A stretch of DNA of 64,000 bases from Monarcha castaneiventris obscurior (taxonomy: Eukaryota > Chordata > Aves > Passeriformes > Monarchidae). A program made the position numbers and the translations under genes. Below the pieces are notes generated by a model. It did not search any database and was not told the DNA's origin. It saw only the letters and a list, made by a program, of their open reading frames with translations. This document shows positions 1 to 12,644 of this stretch, in pieces; within the stretch, counting starts at the first letter, position 1; every line of letters begins with the position of its first letter. The stretch spans positions 7,535,501 through 7,599,500 of the forward strand of contig JAMPIT010000417.1 of assembly GCA_026261815.1 (NCBI GenBank), given 5' to 3'.

Positions 1-3000
1 TAAGGGGCCAGGAAGAGTCTGGTGGCCAAAAATGAGGCAGTCTGGTCCTATGTGGACTTGTCAAAGCTCATGCAATGAATTCCCATTTCCTACTGCTTCC
101 TGCCCCCACAGCCATTTGTCCCCACCAACTGCAGCAGTTCTGTTTGGGCCACGGAGCAGGAGAGGGGCTAGAAGGTACCTCCAGAGTGGGCCCTGTGTCT
201 GGAGGACCCACCCCTCAAAGCCAGCACCTTTTCCATCTGTGGGTTGGTGTCGGGAGCCCTCCTGCCTTGTGAGGGGCCTTGTGCTTGGGGGACGAGAATG
301 CTCAGGAGAGTTATTGGCTTCTTCCCTCAGCTCTTCTCCCATGCCAGGGCCAAAACTTCTCTGTCCCTGCTTACCACAGGGTGGAAAAAGCAGTAATACG
401 AGTTGTGTGCACTCCCTCTAAGCAGAGCACAGCGTGTTTGGACCATCAGCCAGAGTCTGGCATCACTGTATGGGGTCTGCATCCCACCCTGGAGCCTGCT
501 GGCTTGTCCAGGCAGGTACAGGTGTTCCCGGCACTGGAATACCTCTAAGGACTGGTTTGACAGGCTGCTCCTGCCTTTTGCTAACTCCCACTCCCAAATT
601 AATTTGGGGCAACTTGCCACAGGCTGCCCCATCTCACAGGTGCCCCAGAGCTGGGTTTCCCTGCTGCACTTACACGCTGTTGGCCGAGGGCCAAACCACT
701 CCGAGAATTATTGCTCTCCTTGCTGCTGGGCTGTTTCAACAGCATCTGATGTGATACCAGAAGTGTCACAGCCTGGGGGGAGCAAAGGATCACCCCATCC
801 CCATGGGTGTCCCAAGAACCACCCATGCAATGGCATCTGACTTGGGAAATGGCTGAAGTGGGGGGTGGTGCATTTCTGGGGTCTGGAGGGTGAGCTGCCC
901 CCTGCTTTGCCTACCCTCGCTGCCATGCCCACCTCATGGAAGAAATCCCTCCTGAAGAAGGCAGTCAGTGAGGGGGGCTCTGCATCCCCCCGTGCCTGAG
1001 GTGCTTTTGTCAGCCTGCTGGGTCCCAGCTGATGGATGGCTGCAGGCAGCAAATTTGAGCAGCATCTCCATGCCAATTTAAATAAATAAATGAGTCTGAA
1101 TGCTTCGCCTTGCAGAATGGCATCTCATTCAGCCGTTCAAGCATCAAATACCTCCGGGATTCTTTGGGTCTCAATTTGCAGAACTATTTCCCTTTCAAGT
1201 GCTCTTTTATTTTTCTTTTTACTTATTTAAACCTGTTTTTCCTGTAGTGAACAATCCTTGCACGTGAAAGCAGGCAGCTTTTAGATGTTGGTGGAGCTTT
1301 CCTCCAGACTGAAGAGGGATCAGCGGACTGTATTTAAAAAGGTCTTCCCCAGCCCTTGCAGCTGGTGGGGATGCAGAGGGATGTTCTGTAGTTCAGTTTT
1401 AGTTTGAGTTCCCCAGGGCTGCCGGATTGCTCACAGGAAGCTCGTTGCTCACAGCCAAGGCTGAGTGGATGTGCTGGTGCTGAGGGGAAGCTCTTGCCCA
1501 CCTGGGGCCAAGTAGCAGCTGTGGGAGCTACTGCTGGTGGTGGCTGCAGCCCCCTCCTCAGCCCCTTAGATGGGTTTTGGGAGCTGGTATATGTCCAAAA
1601 TAACTCAGATGCCTTAAGGACAGAACAAGCTCAGGCCTGGTGAAGTTGCATTTAGCGTCAGTGGGATGGGGGAAATGGATGAGGTGGGGAGAAGGGTGAG
1701 AAGATGATCTGTTGGCTGCATCCCCTCTGCTGAGCCCCTTTCGCTTTTCTGGGAGCCCCTGGGCCTTGGGGGTTGCAAAGAACCACCTGGATAAGCTACC
1801 TGGGGCACCTCAGGGGCTGGAAGAGCAGAACACAGATGGAAAGAAGCTGGTATTATTTTCACCAAACACAAGAATATTAAGCAATCTAATTCATGTGTTT
1901 GAACACCTGGGCGTGATACACAGTAGAGCCTCCTCAGAAGCACAGTTTCCCTGAGTATAATCTAAACCAACATTTTCTAGCCAATATCTAATCAAGGCGT
2001 GATGGAGCAGAGAATTAATATAGGGGCTTAGTTAAATTAGCAAGCTCTGTGTTACTGTTGTTGGTTCTGGCGGTGTTTTTTGACTACTTCGTTCCATCCA
2101 CATACCCCCTTACACTGATCACCTTCTCCTGCCTTCAGGTAATCTGCTCAGTGCAGTAGCCAGGCACGGCAGGCACATCACAGGTATTTGGGAATAAGCT
2201 GTGGCGTTTTGGGGCAGGACATGCACGAAGCCTCAGGCTCCTGCAAAATAGCCGAGAGCAGTTCTCCAAGCGTAGTTTCCTTTTGCTGTCACTTGCATCC
2301 TTGTGCTTTTGCACCACGTTTCTGTGTGCAGCAGTGCTGCTCCTGCAGGCCTGTGGCAGCCTTGTGCACCGGCCTAGGAGGAATTGCAGGGGGTTTGTCC
2401 TGCTGCCTTTCCGAGGGTGTCTGCTCTCCCTCTAGCAGCAGTCACCGTGGTCAAAATGCTGCACATCAGCCAGGCCGTAAAGGAATGGTTTGGCCTCGTG
2501 TTTTATACACGTTGAGTAAACACAGTGCAAACTCTGCTGTATCCCTTCAGCTCCTCCATCTTCCTGCCAGCTCCTCATGAGCCCCGGCTGCCTTCCCTGT
2601 GCTGCAGATAATGGAGAGTTGACTCTATCCCTGTTGTGGCTCCTCCCTGGGAGCTATGGGGAGGATACACTCCCCAGGGGGCTGATCTCCCCTGGTCTCT
2701 CTCATTTCCAACCAGCCTGTGTGCTCAGTGTAGCCGGAACAAGGGGGAGTGAGAGCGTCTCTCTGACATGCCTCGGTTAGCCAGCGATGGCGCCTGCTCC
2801 CTTGAGGGAATGCCACTGCTGCTGGAGTGATAAACTAGAGGTATTTGGGGATTCGAGAGGAGAACGAGGGAGCTGGGGATGAGCAAGGCATTGCTGTACA
2901 TCTGTGCACATGGCAGCTGAGTTCAGAAGACTGGGGACCCCTGTCCTTACCTCTGCAGAAGCAGGGGTTTCCGCCTCTGATGGGGTGCTCTGCAAACCTT

Positions 3001-3592
3001 TTCTCAAATCTCAGCCATTAGAAGGGGACTAAATCCATTTTACAGTCCTCAACCTCCCATGTCTGTGCTGGCACATTGCAGTCCCCCCTGTCTGCTGGGC
3101 AAGAGCCAGCTCTGGGAGCTGTTTGATGGGAGGAAGCTCAGGGCACCTTGGCCAACACTACAAGTGGCCAGGACCAGGACAAGCAGCACAGCGCAGCCAC
3201 TCAGTCCCTCCTCAGCTTTCTATGCCAGCACTATTCCTCTCTACCTTCCTCTCTTCAGCCCTTTCCTACCCTCAGGGTAGCAAAAGCCAGTTTTGCCCAC
3301 ATCATCACCCTGCCATCACCTGTGCTGGCTCTCTTTCCCAGTCCTCAGAGATGTGTATCTTGCTCTGCCCCCTCATGTGAGTGGCCCCTGTGAAGTACCA
3401 GCTCAGCGAGGCCGGGCAGAGTTTGCTGCATCTTGCTGATGTTTCCCAGGCCCTGTGCACTTCTGCAGTTGCCATCCACAGCACAACCCCCACGGTGGGA
3501 ATGACTCCAAAACCAAGTGCTGTAAGCAGCTCGGCTGCACGTGAGTCCATTCGCCAAGCCCAGCTGGAGAACTGATCTGGCTGAAAAAATCC

Positions 3593-3611
3593 TTTTTTTT
3601 TTTTTTTTTTT
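3593..3611. repeat. Poly-T tract (19 T)
   Basis: An uninterrupted run of 19 T followed by further T-rich sequence. It could be the reverse complement of a retroposed poly-A tail, but no recognisable element body lies beside it, so it is listed only as a mononucleotide repeat. Confidence 0.8.
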
Positions 3612-4923
3612 CTTAATTTCTTTTTTCCCCTGGGTTATTTTTTAATCCAGATCAGCTCCTCGACCTGGTTTCCTCTGGCTCCTCCAAAAGAGCCGAAGGG
3701 CAGCCTGGGGGTAGGCTGGAGGATGGGGACACTGCAGAGTTTAGCCCAACAGCAATAGAGCTGCAATGTCAGCAGTCCAAGGTGAATTCAAACACCAAAC
3801 TCTGGAGCCACTTCCTTCCTTTCTTCCCCACAGATGAGGAGTGACACCTTCCCACAGAATAGCCGGTGCCCAGGGAGCATGGCCACTGCTCCCAGCTCAC
3901 AGGAGCTGGCTCAGAGCAGAGATTCCTTCTCCTCTGCTGCTGAAGCCCTTTGAAATGTGTTTACATACCAGGCAGGAATAAAAAGTCAGAATTTCATTGG
4001 TGTTCGGCCAGGGAATCATTCCGATTTGAAAACCCTTGTGTGACTTGGTTTTTCTGATCGTGCCAGCAAAAATAAATGCAGGCACTGAAGCAGGCATGGA
4101 GAAATCAGCAGATCAGGATGCTTGGACATCCCAGCTCCACAGGGCTTTCCCTCTGGAGGTTGTCTGACATGGTGCATCACACCAAACCCTTTTGGTTTCG
4201 ATGCCCATTATATTTTCTTAATGTGTCAGTGGGTGGTCCCCACCAAGTCCACATGCCAGGGCCCCCTTTTGTGCTACCTCCCTGCCATGTCCCCACCCCA
4301 GATGATCTGCTTAACATGGTTTGGTGAACATGCCTTCTAATGAGGCCTCCACAACCCCAGCACGGCTGCCTGGGAGTGTTTCTGCAGCAACACTGCTGCA
4401 GTTCATGCCTCTCAGAGCTATTTTCCACCACAGGGACTTCATCAGCACCGGATAAGTTTGGAGCCTGGAGCAGCTCCCTTTGCCATCCTCCTTTGAACTC
4501 ATTAGTGAAGATGCCAAGGCTTGACTGGATATTTAGTTTGCTGGCACTTCCTTAGGTCTCTGTGCCCTAAATAGCACTCAGCAGTCATTTATCATCGCAG
4601 CCCAGGTCCTCCAGGCAGCACGCTTTCGCATTGCTGTATTTATAGCCTTGTCAATTTTCATTCTCTTTTTCAGAAGCAGAAATACTGATATTCTCTACTG
4701 AAACTTCCTGTCGAAGCTGCCACCCACCTGTGGTTCAATAAACACCAGCCACCTCTCAAGCAAAGTTTCTCACAACATAATCTTCTCTCATGCCTTGATC
4801 TCCACTAGCTGTGGCTGCTCTTCTTCTGGAAACTACCTTCATTTCTGTGCTACTGGGCACCAAGTTGTCTTTCCCAGTGGATGCAGAACCTTGCTAACCC
4901 TTGGACCTCACATCTCTCCCCTG

Positions 4924-5015
4924 TCACAGAATCATAGAATTGTTTAGGCTGGAAAATACCTCCAAGATCAAGTCCAACCATCAACCCAGCGCTGCCATGT
5001 TCACCACGTCTTGGT
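4924..5015 (-). mobile_element. CR1 LINE 3'-end fragment
   Basis: The sequence opens with the reverse complement of the typical CR1 terminus (agaatcatagaat) followed by the diagnostic 'ggctggaaaatacctccaag' and 'gtccaaccatcaacccag' segments. The element therefore points along the minus strand. It is a 5'-truncated scrap, as usual for CR1. The right-hand limit is approximate. Confidence 0.75.
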
Positions 5016-8000
5016 TTGTATCATGGGGTCTGACTGCCCTGAGGACAACAAAGCCAGCACTTGTCCATCTGGCAGTGAAGTGTGGGAGAGGCTGTGGCAC
5101 AAGGCTCAGTGCAGCAGCTTGACTCCCAGCTTCCCTGCATGGGGGGTCCCGCGAAGTTCGCAGCCGGTTTGGCAAACAGCCCACGGGGCCATCCATTTCT
5201 CCAGGAATCTCAGCCCTGCTCCAATGCCCTGCTTCTAGAAATTGGTCTAATTAGAGAAGAGTGAAATGCTTCTCCTGCTTGGAGAGCCTCAGGTCCCCAG
5301 CCTACTTAAAGCTCCACATAAGACCATTAGCACGACAACGTGTCTCCCCAGAACGACGCATCCGCTCGCACGCTTGGCAGGCGGCCGACCAGATGTAGCC
5401 AGGCTGTCTGGAGGTGCCAAGCATAACAATTAACAGTGGCTTCGTGGTGGGGTTGGCAATGGCAGCTGCAAACTGCAGGCACGTTGGGCCGCCCACCTTG
5501 CTTCCAGGCATGGCATAGTCCTCTTGCACCCCTCCAAGAGGCACTGCCGGGGGTCAGGGAGATCACAGCAAGGGTCCCTTGGTGCCAAGCAGCTGCAGGA
5601 CCTCGGTGATGTACCAAGAATGAAGTCCCCTGGTGAAGAGCACCAGCTAGTATGTGCCTCAGCTAAATCATTGAATATTGCACCTTATTTCTGCCAAAGT
5701 GCTGTGTCTCTTTGGGTTTTTTCATGATGAATCGATCTGCAGTTCTGCAAACACAGAGTCACTTAATCCAGGTGAACAGCCCTGTGGAGTTTGGGAGGGA
5801 GGCCGCCACGTTCCTTGCCTGCTGCAGCAGGCACAAGCTGCTTTATTAGGTCTTAATTACATCCTTGCTATCCAAAATTCTTAAATTTGCCACTAAAGGC
5901 AGATGGAAACAAAAATGTCACACTTTTGCAGTTCAGATACTTGCAGCCATGAATAATACACTCACACATTCATTTGTTAATGGATACACTTCTCCTCTAA
6001 TTTCTTTCCCCCACCAGACATTTGCAAAAGCTCTTTTCATATTCCCATCACACCTTTAGCAAGCAGTAAGCCATTCTGTGTTTTGTTGCTCTTATCTCTT
6101 CTCTGAAAGCTTTTATTGACTGCATGTTGGTTTTGTCTCCTCACCTTTTCCATTTCCCATCTAGCCTTTTTTTTTTGTTGTTATTTTGCTGTTGTTTCAA
6201 GGCTTCAGATCTCCAAGAAGTCCCTCATGGAGCTATTTCAGTTATTCCTCAATGCAGCAGCTGAGAAATCCAGGAAGAGCTAATGACAGGAACAATAAGG
6301 GAAATGAGAGTTGGCTCCAGAATGCATTTGGATTAAGGGGTGGGGAGTTCAGTAAATTATTGAACTACCTGGATGAAGAATTCATATTGGAACCTATTTT
6401 GCCTTAGTGCCTGACTCTCATTTGCATTTAAGAGCTGTAAGTGTTTTAGGGATGAGCTCTGAAGCTGCTTCTCTGTATGTTTCTTGCTGCAAAGAGAGGG
6501 ATGGGCCACTTCCCTCCATACACAGCAAGCGCCTGCAGGACTGGGGCCACCCTCCACGCTGAACCAATGAGCAAGTCCATTCAGAGATGAGTTTCTGTTT
6601 CTGCCCTCACACCCGCCCTGCAGCAGCACCCACAGCAAACTTTTAGCCAAGGCTAGACTGGGTGACCCAGCCAGTTTGCTCCACTTTGCCCAAAACTAGG
6701 CACAGAGGTATCCCTTTCCTGGCACGGGTGGCTGGTGGCCCTTGCACAGGGGTTGCACAGTGGGTCTGGAGATTCGATGGAGACGAGGCCCTGGGGCTCT
6801 CCCCTCCCCTTGTGCACTGCCTGTGTGCATGGGACTACCCCCTCCCTGGCTGTGGGAGCAGGACCCTGCCTGGCTGCCTCAGAGGCCGTGGATGCACCAG
6901 GGCTTTGGCCATTTTGCTGAGCAGGTTTGCAGCCAGGACAGGCGTCGGGGGGCTCCAGCACACCAACAAGGGCAGGAGGAGCCCAGAGTGCACAGGCAGA
7001 CAAGATCATTTACCTGTTGTGCTTCAATGCCAGCTGCTGTTGGAGCCGCTGGAGTGAGGGACTTTCCGAATCTCTGAGGCATGAAACCACTAATAGCTCA
7101 GCTTTGATCCCACTACTTTGAAAGGAGTCCTGAATTTTCCGAAGCAACCAACTCTCATCAGAGGTTGGAGGCTGCCGCCCCTGCCCATTTTCACTTTGGT
7201 TGGGCACTCTCTGAGTTGTGTGTCCGGAAATGTCCAACTACCTCAAGGAACCTCAGTTTTGGAGGACTGGGCTAGTGGCTGCTTTTGGAATCAAACCACA
7301 GTGGCTTCCCAAGGTATTTTGGTGGCTGATGGCCACCTTAGCGCCATGGTAACCACAAGGGTCTTGTGGTGAAGCGCTTCTGTAACTTCCAAAGTGGGAA
7401 ATGTGCGGTTGTCTGCCCTTCCAGAACCTCTTGCTCTCTGAGTCTTGACTTTCCTTGTTACCAGTCCTTTGGACATCAAAGCAGCTGGTTCATTGAGGAC
7501 CTTGTTCTGCAGAAAGGGTCTGGTGTTGCTCTCCACCATCGTTTTTTGTAAGGAAGAGAAAAGCTTTTTGCCCAGCTCAGGCGAAACTAGCAGAAGAAAT
7601 GCAGAGTTTCTAGGTCATGCTGGTTTTGAGAGATGAGGCAAAAAGAGAAAAGAGCTTAGAAGACTCTTGAAACGCCGAGCAGTGGGAGGGCCAATGGCTA
7701 AGCATTGCACATCCCAAAAGGTTGAATCCTCTTTCACGTGCCTTGGAAACACCTTGTCCCTTCGCACAGGGCTCCTGCTGTCTGCAGCCCAGCGAGCCCA
7801 TGGGTGAGCTGATGCTTGTTTGGGGGAAGCATAGAGGGGAAGATTCACCTCCAAGCAAGAAGCCGTAGTGCTGCATCCGTCCTATCTGCCCTGGCTCTCT
7901 GGAGCATTCCCAGCCTTTTTCTTTCCATGCTCCACTGGAGTCTAATCCTGCATGCAGAAAATTCCTCATGCATTTTGCTCTTATTCCTTCAGGGCATCTG

Positions 8001-8532
8001 TTTTCTCTTTCATTCTGTCTGGCTGTTCACCAGCCTGAACTCAGTTACTCTAATCCCTCCATCTTCAGTGATGTTCTCAGCTCCACATAATAAATATTAA
8101 CAGCTTACACGTATCTTGGGGTTCTTATGCAAGGGCTCCAAATAGTTTTATGGTTCATATGCACACGGGGCTCACTTTATTCGCCAGCAAAATAGAGCCA
8201 CCGATGAGACAGCAGTTGTTTAGCAACCTACAGTGACAACACACAATAGCTAAGACGGGAAGTGAAGATAAATATCGTATCCATTTGAAACTCCAGGAGG
8301 GGATTGGAGTTGGCAGAATATAAGTACTCATGCTGAATTTTTGCCAGAATGCTCCGAATAGCATTCCTAGGCTTACAGAAAGAGCTATAGGATTTAAAAT
8401 ACCTAACCCATCCCTGGGGGGTTTTTTTACAACTCACGTAAATGGCATGGACGTTTTTGGATGCCAGTGATGCTCTTCACTGGAGAAAGGCGAGTCACTT
8501 GAGTAATGAACTGTACAGGATTACTCTAAAGC

Positions 8533-8557
8533 CCTTCCTCAGACATTCTGAGGAAGG
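8533..8557. repeat. Perfect 11-bp inverted repeat with 3-nt loop
   Basis: The arms are CCTTCCTCAGA (8533-8543) and its exact reverse complement (8547-8557), separated by CAT. It sits in non-coding sequence about 3.4 kb beyond the TAB1 3' end. No gene or terminator role is evident. Confidence 0.85.
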
Positions 8558-11500
8558 AAAAATCAGATTATTTTGTATAAACAGCTACCTATTAGCTATC
8601 AAATTAAATGATATTTATATCTTTTAGACAGATTCACCCTTCAGCTACGGCTGTCTCCACCCTGAGAAGACACCAGGCCAATTGTGGCACTTTTTCAGTG
8701 GTGCCACGAATTCTTTGATCTCATAACACTAAAAGCTCTAATGTGGTGGAGAAAAAAAGAGAGGAGGGGGAGGGGAACGCATTCCTTCCTCTTCAGAGCA
8801 TGGTGGCTGGGGGAGCAGAGACTCTGGTTGAGGATGCTGCGTTACCCTTGCATGATCCAGGGAGCATTGGTGGCATCAAGTGGCACTCGTTCACCACGTG
8901 CCTCTTCCCCATTGGAAAGTTCAGGTGTGACAAAAGCAACAAAGTGAATGGGAACACACCAGCCTGTCTTAGCTTCAGCTGATGCCTTGGCTGCTGAAGA
9001 AAACCCAAGCCCTGTGTGACTTACCCACAGGCCATGTACTGGAGCCGAGCACTAACTGCTGGCCATGACCCTTCCCAGCTATCCTCTGCTATTTAAAGAT
9101 TTTGTTATAAATGGGTGTTCTGTTCAGTTAATGGAGAGCTTAAAATAAAAAAGTCCCTGGTGATCCTTCAGCAACAGAGATGCTGAGAACCTCAGTTTAA
9201 GGTGGCATCCAAAGTGTTCCCCATTTCCTGACTGCCAGACCACAAGGCAGCTCGAGACTTTTCATGTCTCCCTCTGATGGCTTATTCCACCCCAGGCCAG
9301 GGTGGACACAACCACCCTTTCCCAGTGCTGCAGAGCCCCCCATGTTTGTCCTGAGACCATGAGAGATATGGGGGAGCAGGAGGGGCAGGCGGCTGCCAGC
9401 ACAGGTGTCTCACCAACATCCATCAAGCCCCCTCCACTGGGTGTTCCCTACTGAGCTGCTGGAAAGATTTCTCAGCAGAGGAGAAGCAAGGAGGGTCAGA
9501 AAATTAGGGATGGGATGGACAATGGGGCACCTCCTGTCTCCCATACAGGCATTTCCACCTGGTGGGGTGATAACCTCCTAGCCTGTCTCACTGGCCTGAG
9601 CACCTCCAATGACCCTCAGCCAATGACCAGAGCTCAGGGACATGCAAAGCATTCCTGCTACTCCTGTTCCAGGGATAGGACTTCTCATTTCTACCCTTGT
9701 CTAGCAGGGGAATAGCTCTTGAAAAATAATATTAGCTGTCTTTAGGACAAACTTATCCTGCATATTCAGATCTTAAGTTGCCAGCTTCTCTCCAGCAGTC
9801 CTGTGAAGCATAGCTAGCTGCACTGTTTGTCTAGGTCTTTACATTTCTAAAGGTTTTGAATTTCACTACACTGCAAAAAGGCCCTGCTCTTGTTTCTAGA
9901 GATCTCTCTGGTTCTGTCCTCTTCCAGCCACTCCTTCATTTTAAAGAGGCAGGGGAGAGGAGGTTTTTCCACTGTTGTTACAACCTGTATCTTCCCCTCA
10001 CTCCCCGAGGACAATATTAAATACCGATATTGGCTCATGAGCCTCCTGCCCCTGTGCACAATGTTCAGTCTGTTCCTTTGACCTGGACTCCTAAGCCATG
10101 GCTTACAGAGCATGCACAGAAAACCTACTTTCCTCACCCTTTTCCCAGTGGCTGTACAGGCACAGATTAGTGTGATCCACCCGCTCCTACCTACTTTATT
10201 TTTTTTTACTTCCTAAACTGGTAATGATGCCTAAGGATCAGTTTGTTTTGCGTGATCTGCTTTATATAAGTGTGTTGGCAATTCTTAAACTTTTATCTGG
10301 AGCATGCACTTGCTGGAATATCTCCCATTGGAAGGGTTCTTGGTATAAGTTCGCAGATACCAGAGATAAATGGGATGGGGGAATAAGCAAGAAAAACTTG
10401 TTTATACAGCTATTGAAATCTGTGCCAGGTTAGGGAATGTAGAATAGGACAAAACCTTTTCAACTCCATTTTAGTCCTTACCAGGATCACGCTATCCTGT
10501 TAAATAGCCACACAACAATCTGGAGGATAGGACCCCCAGATCAAATGACATTTTGGAGCAGCCCTGGACAGCAAGGCCGGGCTGGGCTCAGATACCTGAA
10601 CTGTCTGCCCCTTGCAGGGCAGAGGCAAGGGCAGAGGACAGGGTTGAGGGCCTGCCAGCCCCTGACTGGTTCAGCCTTGGGGACAAGGCAGCAAACCTCC
10701 CGCAACTCTGCTGCCTTTGCTTCCACACTGCAGAACGTCACCTCCCTGGCAGGGCTGGAAGGGTCTCGACAGGTGCCTGTGCTGGCACATCCAGCACACC
10801 CAGCCTGCCTGGGAACTACAGGGGGGCAGGGAAACACAAGCTTCTGCAGGCAGTCCAGCAGCACACAGAATCCCGCAGGGCAAAGCTGTGCCAGGGGGAC
10901 CTGGAGGGGGCACAGGCAGAGAGCCACCCACCCACACACGAGGGATCCCTGCTGTGCCTTCCGAGGAAACAGGCATTTCTCACCGCTCTGATCCTGCCCA
11001 CATATTTCTCAGTGAACTCAGGTCTTGCCTCTGGGCACTCAGTGCTATTTAATTTATCCAAAGGGATAAATCCCCCCTCTCCTACTTTCCAGGCTGGCAT
11101 GCCACAACCGCCTCAAACCTGCATACATCAGGGCTTGGCTACACACTGGCCGTAACTACAACATCCCCTGCTACATTATCCTAATCCACTCCCATTCCCC
11201 TTCTTCCAAAGGTGACAAGGTTGGCAGCAAAACTAAAGGCAGGAAGGAACCCCGGCCAGTTCTTCCTCTTGCCCCTTCTCCTCTAATCCCCTCTAGCTCT
11301 CTCCAGGCTTTGCCTGGTACCAGGTCACCCCCGAGGCCTCCCGTGTTTGCTGGGGAAGGGCTCGCAGGGAGCGAGGCAGCCTGAGGGGACGGCCCGAGCA
11401 GGGAGGGAAGAGCCTCGCTTGCCGCCTGCCGTCAGAAATCTGAACTGGAGAGGAAGATCGCCGTGATCCCGACACCTCGGCCAGCACGTCCAGGGCTGGG

Positions 11501-11992
11501 CTCAGGCCGCTGTGCAGCCAGCAGGACCCCTCCTCTCATCGCTGCACACCTCCCCTCTCTGACACGAGGGTGCCCAACTGCACCTTCCAGGCACCACGAC
11601 AGAGTTGCAAATTCCAGCTGCGCACCACCAGGTGCCTGCACAGGGAAACTTCATTACAACCTCCACCTGCCCTCTGCAACTTTCCAGATGGGCTACGTGA
11701 AGGGAAACAATGTGCATTTTACTTACAAAAAACAATAACCTGTATTTATGGTTTGACTCTAAGCCATAACTCAGTGCCAAAGCTCAGCAAATAAGTAAAC
11801 AAAGAACATATGCTTTTAAGTCGCCTGCAAGGCTTCAGGCCACTTTTTCAGCAGAAGCTTTCCTGCTGCAAGGTGCAAGCCTCTGTTCTGGAGGAATAGA
11901 AGGTTTCACCAGGAGGAGCTGTCACACCCACACACGACACTGTAGGGAAGAGAGCAAGCCACACAGGTGCCAATGACTGTAGCTATAAGTTA

Positions 11993-11998
11993 TTTATT
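11993..11998 (-). terminator. TAB1: Poly-A signal AATAAA, likely TAB1 distal end
   Basis: A canonical hexamer on the minus strand lies 439 nt beyond the TAB1 stop codon, with a GT-rich segment (cacctgtgtggcttg) about 25 nt further downstream that fits a downstream element. A proximal alternative hexamer is at 12187-12192. Confidence 0.5.
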
Positions 11999-12079
11999 CT
12001 GCAAAATAGAGGTATCTTCTATGGAGTTGAACACTGGAATCACAGCATTATGAATTGAGTTGTGGAAACATTATGACAG

Positions 12080-12132
12080 CACACACACACACGCAGGCAC
12101 ACACGTGTACACCTACACACGCGCACACACGC
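12080..12132. repeat. Imperfect (CA)n microsatellite in TAB1 3' UTR
   Basis: This is a CA-rich run with interruptions by G and T on the plus strand. In the TAB1 transcript it reads as a UG repeat, the type of sequence bound by TDP-43 and CELF proteins. Confidence 0.8.
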
Positions 12133-12436
12133 AGCCTTCGTACGGGCCCCGCTCCTGCATGATCCACAAGGAGCCCTCTCTGCACCTTTATTTGCAAAAT
12201 GGGTTGCATTCAAGACCCCTTTCCCTATTCACAGGGCTTCCCAGGGCTGGTCAGGATTGGGAACATGGCACAGGCAACACATGTGTAGTGCACAAGACCC
12301 CCTGCCCAGTGTCCAGCGCATCCTGGAGAGGAGTTAGCTCTGGGCAGAACGCAGCCCTCAGTGGAACACTCTCACTCTTGCCCCAGTCTTTGCCCATGCA
12401 GCTGAGCACAAGGCGTCTGCAGGAGGCAGATACATG

Positions 12437-12644
12437 TTAGGACACAGTCAGCGCTCCCTGCTCGCCATGGTCCATGTTCCAAAGCCGGTAAAACTCTGCA
12501 AAATCCACGTAGGGCTCCACACGGCCATCCTCATCTGGCTGGAGCGAGTGGGTGGGGCGGGAGCGGAAGAGACCTCCATCGGAACTCGAGCTGCTGCTCT
12601 GCGTGTGGGTATTGGTTGACTGCAGCGTCACAGTTGGGCTTTGG
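12437..12644 (-). CDS. TAB1: TAB1 coding exon 11 (last)
   Basis: It begins after a CTCCTTAG acceptor and completes the split Asn codon at residue 434. It encodes the poly-Ser stretch (six Ser) and the TAK1-binding C-terminus with YVDFAEFYRLW, then stops at TAA (12437-12439). Confidence 0.95.

Larger units (their letters stand above)
1..11970. other. Non-coding flank downstream of TAB1
   Basis: No exon of a recognisable protein was found on either strand. All open frames are short, lack homology that I recognise and have no convincing splice context. By conserved synteny this is the TAB1-MGAT3 interval; the large single coding exon of MGAT3 is not present, so that gene, or at least its coding part, should lie to the left of the window. 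A moderately CpG-rich stretch around 11,320-11,560 could be a non-coding first exon or an enhancer, but nothing proves it. Apart from the repeats listed separately I see nothing else I can name here. Confidence 0.6.
11970..12436 (-). other. TAB1: TAB1 3' untranslated region
   Basis: This is the sequence after the TAA stop at 12437-12439 on the minus strand. Two canonical AATAAA signals are present, at 12187-12192 and 11993-11998 (TTTATT on the plus strand). The second is followed by a GU-rich stretch and is the more likely main end, giving a UTR of about 460 nt. A UG-type dinucleotide repeat (CA on the plus strand, 12080-12132) would be transcribed only when the distal signal is used. Longer isoforms cannot be excluded. 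Confidence 0.6.

Noticed and set aside
1..11970. MGAT3 coding exon
   Set aside because: Expected to the left by synteny, but the long single exon is absent from every frame.
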